Made by a program: the position numbers and the translations under genes
Shown: in pieces, positions 6,404-10,580 of the stretch
Position numbering within the stretch: position 1 is the first letter of the stretch
Layout of the letters: every line of letters starts with the position of its first letter
Source of the DNA: JACCUZ01 sp038246575
GTDB lineage: Bacteria; Actinomycetota; Actinomycetes; JACCUZ01
DNA length: 10,580 bases
Direction of reading: 5' to 3'
NCBI GenBank assembly: GCA_038246575.1
Contig: JBBRVU010000151.1
Span: forward strand, 1-10,580
The notes under the pieces: generated by a model
Seen by the model: only the letters and a program-made list of their open reading frames with translations
The model's database searches: none
What the model was told of the DNA's origin: nothing

Positions 6404-6790
6404 ATGGCAACCTTCGACGACGTGGTCCGGATCGTCAGCGGACTGCCTGAGGTCACCGAGGGCATGAGCCGCGGCTGCCGCACCTGGGACGTGGCCGGCT
6501 CGACATTCGCCTGGGAGCGGCCGTTCAGCAAGGCAGACCTCAAGCGGTACGGCGACGAGAAGCCTCCGGGCGGTCCGATCCTCGCCGTGCGCGTCGAGGA
6601 TCTCGGCGAGAAGGAAGCCGTGCTCGCGGCCCACCACCGGGGTCTGTTCACCATCCCGCACTTCGACGGGTACGCCGCCGTGCTCGTCGACCTCCCGGGG
6701 GTGTCGGCTACGGTCCTGACCGAGACGCTCGAGGACGGCTGGCTGTCCCGCGCGCCGGCCCGACTCACGACGGAGTTCCGCGCCCGGTGA
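6404..6790 (+). CDS. MmcQ/YjbR family protein
   Basis: 128 aa, the usual length of the family. The diagnostic blocks are the N-terminal VRIVSGLPEVTEGMS (8-22), the tryptophan-containing TFAWERPFSK (34-43), the FTIPHFDGYAAVLVDL stretch (82-97) and EDGWLSRAPARL (110-121). The family adopts a double-wing fold resembling DNA-binding domains, but its members have no established function, so none is claimed. No ribosome site precedes ATG 6404, yet a TAGCGT -10 box lies 6 nt upstream, indicating leaderless translation. It is followed on the same strand, after 64 nt, by the VOC-family gene, with which it may be co-transcribed. Confidence 0.88.
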   Translation: MATFDDVVRIVSGLPEVTEGMSRGCRTWDVAGSTFAWERPFSKADLKRYGDEKPPGGPILAVRVEDLGEKEAVLAAHHRGLFTIPHFDGYAAVLVDLPGVSATVLTETLEDGWLSRAPARLTTEFRAR

Positions 6791-6854
6791 CACCGGCGCG
6801 TGGCCGTGACAGGGTCGACCTGACCACACGGCGGAGCCGACCCAAGGAGACCGG

Positions 6855-7256
6855 ATGGACCTCACGCTCAAGCTCGAACTGGTGCCGGTGCCGGTCAGTG
6901 ACATCGACCGGGCCAAGGCCTTCTACACCGACAAGCTGGGTTTCGGTCTCGATGTCGACGTCGAACCGGCCCCGGGTGTGCGGGTGGTCCAGCTGACCCC
7001 ACCGGGGTCCGCCTGCTCGATCGTGCTGTCAGCCGGTCTGGATTCCCTCGCCGACTCGGCAGCAGGCACCGTGCGTGGTCTGCACCTCGTGGTCGACGGC
7101 ATCGAGGCAACTCGCGACGAGCTGATCGGCCGTGGAGTCGAGGTCGCCGAGATCGACGACGTCGGCGGCGGCGTCCGCTACGCCGCCATCAGTGACCCCG
7201 ACGGCAACACGTTCGTGCTCCAGGAGATGGCCTGGCGCACTGGCGACGCCTACTGA
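6855..7256 (+). CDS. VOC superfamily (glyoxalase/bleomycin-resistance fold) protein
   Basis: 133 aa with the two beta-alpha-beta-beta-beta modules of the vicinal oxygen chelate fold. Module 1 has VPVSDIDRAKAFYTDKLGF (12-30). Module 2 has GLHLVVDGIEATRDELIGRG (75-94) and the signature ISDPDGNTFVLQE (112-124). Of the usual metal ligands, His77 and Glu124 are visible, while the first-strand position is Val rather than His, so metal-dependent chemistry is uncertain and it may bind rather than turn over its ligand. The start is ATG 6855 with a strong AAGGAG (6844-6849) and 5-nt spacing. The stop overlaps the convergent PEP mutase-like gene by 7 bp. The substrate is unknown. Confidence 0.9.
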   Translation: MDLTLKLELVPVPVSDIDRAKAFYTDKLGFGLDVDVEPAPGVRVVQLTPPGSACSIVLSAGLDSLADSAAGTVRGLHLVVDGIEATRDELIGRGVEVAEIDDVGGGVRYAAISDPDGNTFVLQEMAWRTGDAY

Positions 7257-8062
7257 TCACCGTCAAACAGGGCATCGACGTCCGGCAGCTGCTCGAAGCA
7301 GGTGAACGTCCCTGAGTCGGCGATCTCGTGGGCAGCCCGCAGGAATCCGCCCCAGGCCGCGCGCGCGAGGGTCCCGCCGACGCTGATCCGCCGTACGCCG
7401 AGTGCCGCCGCCTCTCCGACGGTGAGGAACGGAGCGTTGATCAGCAGGTTCACCGGTTTGGGTGACACCGCGGCGACGACTGCCGTGACGTGCTCGACTG
7501 TCGTGATCCGCGGGGCGTAGAGGCAGTCGGCGCCGGCTTCTGCGTACGCCTGGAGCCGGCGAATCGTCTCGTCGATGTCCGGCCGCCCAGCGACGAAGCC
7601 CTCCGAGCGACCGGTCAGGACGATCCCCGTCCCGCTCTCGTCGATCGCCGCTCGTGCTGCCCGGACGCGCTCCACCGCGAGCTCGAAGTCGTGCAGCGGG
7701 TTCGTCGCGTCACCGGTCGAGTCCTCGATCGAGAGTCCGGCGATCCCGGTGCCGGCGGCCAGGGCAACGTTGTCCTTGACCTGCGCCGGGTCGACGGCGA
7801 AGCCACCCTCGAAGTCGGCGTTGACCGGAACGCTGACCGCGTCCACCACGACCCGCAGGTGGTCGAGCGTCTGCTCCAGGGCGACGCCGTTGTCCGGGTG
7901 ACCAGTGGTCCAGGCGAACCCAGCACTCGTAGTGGCGAGCGCCGGGAAGCCCAGCCCCTCCAGCGCGCGAGCGCTCCCCGCATCCCACGGGTTCGGCATG
8001 ACGAAGCAACCGGAGGCGTGCAACCGGTGAAACGCCGCGGTGCGATCAGGGTCCAGGTTCAT
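7250..8062 (-). CDS. Isocitrate lyase/phosphoenolpyruvate mutase family protein
   Basis: 270 aa TIM-barrel protein of the PEP mutase/isocitrate lyase superfamily (carbon-carbon or phosphorus-carbon bond cleavage or formation on 2-oxo or hydroxy acids, Mg2+-dependent). It has PNPWDAGSARALEGLGFPAL (23-42), the metal-site loop ADFEGGF (82-88), GLSIEDS (109-115) and LTGRSEGF (149-156). The short length and the absence of the isocitrate-lyase KKCGH loop exclude true isocitrate lyase. It belongs to the widespread uncharacterised PEP-mutase-like branch, often annotated as carboxyvinyl-carboxyphosphonate phosphorylmutase-like. The start is ATG 8062, with a GAGGTG site shortly upstream. It is on the same strand as, and 60 nt downstream of, the catalase gene, so readthrough is possible unless the inverted repeat between them terminates. 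It converges with the VOC gene. Confidence 0.9.
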   Translation of the reverse strand: MNLDPDRTAAFHRLHASGCFVMPNPWDAGSARALEGLGFPALATTSAGFAWTTGHPDNGVALEQTLDHLRVVVDAVSVPVNADFEGGFAVDPAQVKDNVALAAGTGIAGLSIEDSTGDATNPLHDFELAVERVRAARAAIDESGTGIVLTGRSEGFVAGRPDIDETIRRLQAYAEAGADCLYAPRITTVEHVTAVVAAVSPKPVNLLINAPFLTVGEAAALGVRRISVGGTLARAAWGGFLRAAHEIADSGTFTCFEQLPDVDALFDGDQ

Positions 8063-8076
8063 GCCACACCTCGTCC

Positions 8077-8118
8077 GTCGTACGCCCGTGCCCGAAGCAT
8101 AGTCCGGAGCCGTACGAC
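8077..8118. repeat. 8-bp perfect inverted repeat between the catalase and PEP mutase-like genes
   Basis: GTCGTACG (8077-8084) and CGTACGAC (8111-8118) are exact reverse complements, separated by 26 nt. They occupy most of the 60-nt gap after the catalase stop. The core CGTACG is itself palindromic, so two copies of the same site stand 34 bp apart (about three helical turns). It could be an RNA hairpin limiting readthrough or a paired protein-binding site ahead of the downstream gene. Confidence 0.45.
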
Positions 8119-8122
8119 CGCG

Positions 8123-9712
8123 TCAGGACTCGGCGTTGGTCTTCGGCTCCTTGATCGGGTCGGACGCGTCGGCCCTGGCGTCGTCAGGCTGCCCGCCAGG
8201 GGCACCGAGCTCGGCTCCGGCCCGGACCAGCTCCTCGATCTTCTTTCCGGTGTCGGAGTCGACGCTGATCCAGTACTGGAAGGCCCGCGCCAGCACATCG
8301 CCCATAACGCCGCCGAGCAGGTGTCCGGCGACCGTCTTGACGAACGCCGCTCGCTGCTCGTCGTTCCAGACATCCCGCACCAGCGAGCCAGCCTGGCCGA
8401 AGTCGTCGTCGTCCTCGCGCAGCGTGTAGGCCTGGCGCACCATCGCGCCATCGGCCTCCCACGACTCCTCGGCCTCCCCGACGTTGTCGGCATACCCACG
8501 GCCCATCGAGTTCGGGGCATAGACCGGTGCGTCCCCGCGGTGCTCGAAGGCCATCGGGCCGTCCTGCGTGTAAGTGTTCACGTCCACGTGCGGACGGTTC
8601 ACCGGAAGCTGCAGGTAGTTGGGGCCGATCCGGTAGCGGTGCGTGTCGGAGTAGGCGAACGCGCGACCCAGCAGCATCTTGTCCGGTGAGAAGCCGATGC
8701 CCGGCACGAGCGCACTCGGCTCGAACGCGGCCTGCTCGATCTGGGCGAAGAAGTTCTCCGGGTTGCGGTTCAAAGTCATCGTGCCGACCTTGAACAACGG
8801 GTAGTCCCCGTGCGGCCAGATCTTCGTCAGGTCAAACGGATTGAAGCGGTAGGACTTGGCGTCCTCATAGGGCATCACCTGGATGGACAGCGTCCACGAC
8901 GGGAAGTCACCGTTGTCGATCGAGGTGTAGAGGTCGCGCCGGTGGAAGTCGGCGTCCTCGCCGGCGATCCGGGTTGCATCCTCGTCCCTGAGACCCTCAA
9001 CGCCCTGATTGCTGTGGAAGTGGTACTTCACCCAGTGCTTCTCGCCGGCCGTGTTGATCCAGAGGTACGTGTGCGACCCGTACCCGTTCATGTGGCGAAG
9101 GGTCTTCGGGATGCCCCGATCACCCATGAGGTAAGTCACCTGGTGTGCCGACTCCGGGTTCAGGCTCCAGAAATCCCACTGCATGTTGTTGTCCCGCAGC
9201 CCCGAGCCGGCGAGGCGCTTCTGCGACCGGATGAAGTGCGGGAACTTCATCGTGTCGCGGACGAAGAAGACCGGAGTGTTGTTGCCGACCAGGTCGTAGT
9301 TGCCCTCGGTGGTGTAGAACTTCAGCGCGAAGCCGCGAGGGTCACGCCAGGTGTCGGGCGACCCCTGCTCGCCGGCGACGGTCGAGAAGCGCGCCAGCAT
9401 CTCCGTCTTCACACCGGGCTGGAACAACGCCGCCTTCGTGTAGGCAGACACGTCGTCGGTGATCTCGAGCTCGCCGAACGCGCCGGTGCCCTTGGCATGC
9501 ACGTTGCGCTCCGGGATGCGCTCCCGGTTGAAGTGCGCCATCTGGTTGAGGAAGTGGACATCGTGGAGCAGGATCGGCCCGTCCGGCCCGAGGGTCAGCG
9601 AGTTGCGGTCGCTGGGCGCCGGGGCCCCGTTGTCGGTGGTCGACCCGAGGCTGGCCTCCTCCGACGGCGCGGTGACGATGGAGCTGTCGGTGGGGATGGG
9701 CAGATCAGGCAT
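8123..9712 (-). CDS. katA: Monofunctional haem catalase (clade-3 type)
   Basis: 529 aa from ATG 9712; decomposes hydrogen peroxide to water and oxygen in the cytoplasm as a tetramer. Key features: catalytic His72 in NVHAKGTGAFG, Asn145 in LVGNNTPVFFVRD, and the proximal haem ligand Tyr354 in RAFAYSDTHRYRIGPNY. FWSLNPESAHQVTYLMGDRG and MNGYGSHTYLWIN are also family-typical. The length fits small-subunit catalases with an extended C-terminal tail (about 470-529, acidic/polar). An in-frame ATG at 9811 exists, but the preceding 33 residues are Arg/Pro-rich and not family-like. The start at 9712 has GAGGA at 5-nt spacing and begins the expected variable arm. A GTTT-N14-GGGACA match further upstream is faintly like a SigB-type promoter but is weak. 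No OxyR- or CatR-like regulator lies next to it here. Confidence 0.96.
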   Translation of the reverse strand: MPDLPIPTDSSIVTAPSEEASLGSTTDNGAPAPSDRNSLTLGPDGPILLHDVHFLNQMAHFNRERIPERNVHAKGTGAFGELEITDDVSAYTKAALFQPGVKTEMLARFSTVAGEQGSPDTWRDPRGFALKFYTTEGNYDLVGNNTPVFFVRDTMKFPHFIRSQKRLAGSGLRDNNMQWDFWSLNPESAHQVTYLMGDRGIPKTLRHMNGYGSHTYLWINTAGEKHWVKYHFHSNQGVEGLRDEDATRIAGEDADFHRRDLYTSIDNGDFPSWTLSIQVMPYEDAKSYRFNPFDLTKIWPHGDYPLFKVGTMTLNRNPENFFAQIEQAAFEPSALVPGIGFSPDKMLLGRAFAYSDTHRYRIGPNYLQLPVNRPHVDVNTYTQDGPMAFEHRGDAPVYAPNSMGRGYADNVGEAEESWEADGAMVRQAYTLREDDDDFGQAGSLVRDVWNDEQRAAFVKTVAGHLLGGVMGDVLARAFQYWISVDSDTGKKIEELVRAGAELGAPGGQPDDARADASDPIKEPKTNAES

Positions 9713-9717
9713 GGCAA

Positions 9718-9722
9718 TCCTC
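9718..9722 (-). promoter_or_regulatory. Ribosome binding site that fixes the catalase start
   Basis: The minus strand reads GAGGA, then TTGCC, then ATG at 9712. This spacing supports 9712 over the upstream in-frame ATG at 9811. The 110-nt gap 9713-9822 otherwise holds only the presumed catalase promoter. Confidence 0.6.
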
Positions 9723-9822
9723 GTTTCGGTGGCGCGTGCTGCTTCGGCCGGGCCCGCAGTCTTGCTGGGGAGCCTTCCCATTGGTTGTCCCGCCCGCGGC
9801 GCATGAAACAAGTTCGGGGCGG

Positions 9823-10431
9823 TCAGGACAGGGCGGCCTCCGCCAGCAGGTCGACCTGGCGGGGGTCACTGACCGACGGGTCGAGGATCAGCTCGTCGAT
9901 CCCCGCGTCGGCATACGCCTTGACGGCGCCACGCACGGCGTCCGCGGACCGCAGCGCACTGCCGGCGATCATCTCGGCCGTCTCGCTGCCCATCGGCGAG
10001 TAGTAGTCGTGCAGGTTGCTGCGCGACTCGTCCTCGGTGTCGCCAAGCCCGAAGTAGACCAGCGCGACAATGCGCGGTGACCCTGCCCGGCCGGCCGCCT
10101 CCCAGGCCGCGCGCACCTTGGCGGCGAACCCGGAAACCGCGTCCGGCGGCATCCCGCCGGCAGTCCAGCCCGCAGCACCGAGGTCGACGACGCGACGCAC
10201 AGCCGCATCCGTCGTTCCGCCGATGAGGACCGGGATCGGAGACTGCACCGGCGGCGGACTGACGGGACGGGTGTCCTCCTCGATGGGCTCCCCCGACAAC
10301 GCACGGCGCAGGTCCCCGAGCTGCTGCTCGAACGCCGCGCCCCGACCGCCGAAGTCACGCCCGGTGAGGGTGTAGTCCGCCTGCCGCCAGCCGACTCCCA
10401 CGCTGCGTTCCGGCGCGGTCGAGGACGTCAA
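9823..10431 (-). pseudogene. N-terminally truncated LLM-class flavin/F420-dependent oxidoreductase
   Basis: A 202-codon open frame covers only the C-terminal two thirds of a luciferase-like monooxygenase-family enzyme (usually about 280-330 aa). It opens with VGVGWRQADYTLTGRDFGGRGAAFEQQL, which normally sits around residue 100, and continues through PIPVLIGGTTDAAVRRV and LGAAGWTAGG to GIDELILDPS near the end. The only start offered is TTG 10431, without a ribosome site. In a second minus-strand frame the preceding bases read VQLDVLDRAG (to about 10438), which resembles the LDVLSGGR segment that normally precedes VGVGW, so there is probably a frameshift near 10402-10420 as well as loss of the first about 90 residues. 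The upstream alcohol dehydrogenase stop is only 51 nt away, leaving no room for the missing part. It is probably non-functional. Confidence 0.7.
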
Positions 10432-10482
10432 GCTGCACCGGTCTGATCGTGACCACCACCTGCGAGCCGCGGGCGTAGCCGG

Positions 10483-10580
10483 CTAGAGCCGCGCGTCGAT
10501 CACGACCTTGCCGCTGCCGAGCTCCATCGAGCGGTGCAGTGCCGCCTCGGCCTGGGCAATCGGGTACGAGTCGGTGATGA
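10483..10580 (-). CDS. C-terminal end of an MDR-family alcohol dehydrogenase/quinone oxidoreductase (cut by window edge)
   Basis: The last 31 codons read ...ITDSYPIAQAEAALHRSMEL, then GSGKVVIDARL and a TAG stop at 10483-10485. The pattern YP-(L/I)-x-(E/Q)-A-x-x-A-H-(R)-x-(M/L)-E-x-G-x-x-x-GK-V-V-(I/L)-D is the standard C-terminus of zinc-type alcohol dehydrogenases and quinone reductases of the medium-chain dehydrogenase superfamily. The rest of the gene lies beyond the right edge. It is immediately upstream of, and on the same strand as, the truncated LLM oxidoreductase. Confidence 0.75.
   Translation of the reverse strand, partial: ITDSYPIAQAEAALHRSMELGSGKVVIDARL

Noticed and set aside
7490..8689. 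399-codon plus-strand open frame
   Set aside because: It crosses antisense through the PEP mutase-like gene and the catalase C-terminus and reads as compositional noise.
9713..9811. N-terminal extension of the catalase to an upstream ATG at 9811
   Set aside because: The extra 33 residues are Arg/Pro/Ala-rich and not catalase-like, and the internal ATG at 9712 has a proper GAGGA site.
8810..10003. 397-codon plus-strand open frame
   Set aside because: It is antisense to the catalase, whose catalytic and haem-ligand motifs are intact on the minus strand. The translation has no recognisable domain; it is a typical GC-rich shadow frame.

Overview
The window is about 70% GC by eye, with short intergenic gaps, frequent 4-bp start/stop overlaps and strong G/C preference at third codon positions. 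An F420-type luciferase-like oxidoreductase remnant and a NarL-type kinase/regulator pair of actinobacterial style suggest a high-GC Actinomycetota chromosome. The genus cannot be fixed from sequence alone. No rRNA, tRNA, CRISPR array, transposase or phage gene was found, and no gene-free stretch exceeds 300 bases.

Layout. (1) 1-186, minus: the start of a secreted protein, probably a beta-propeller, cut by the window edge. (2) 348-2200, plus: a translationally coupled two-component system (sensor kinase and LuxR-type response regulator). (3) 2258-4608, minus: a three-gene operon, DoxX-like membrane protein, then folE (GTP cyclohydrolase I), then an FAD/NADH ferredoxin-reductase-like protein. 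The genes are joined by 4-nt GTGA and ATGA overlaps. The reductase carries a single-base frameshift in this sequence. Divergent from the operon (4697-5398, plus) is a winged-helix regulator with a cysteine-rich C-terminus resembling SufR-type regulators. The 88-bp divergent region holds a good promoter and repeated short motifs. (4) 5445-6227, minus: a gluconate 5-dehydrogenase-like SDR with a palindrome in its leader. (5) 6404-7256, plus: a MmcQ/YjbR protein, probably leaderless, and a VOC-fold protein. (6) 7250-9712, minus: a clade-3-type catalase followed by a PEP mutase/isocitrate lyase-family protein, with a long-spaced inverted repeat between them. (7) 9823-10580, minus: an N-terminally truncated LLM flavin/F420 oxidoreductase abutting the C-terminal end of an MDR alcohol dehydrogenase/quinone reductase. 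This looks like an old deletion scar.

Functionally this is a mixed housekeeping and stress region. The part most worth attention is the DoxX-FolE-ferredoxin reductase operon with its divergent, possibly Fe-S or redox-sensing regulator. The catalase also points to peroxide defence, but nothing in the sequence links it directly to that operon.
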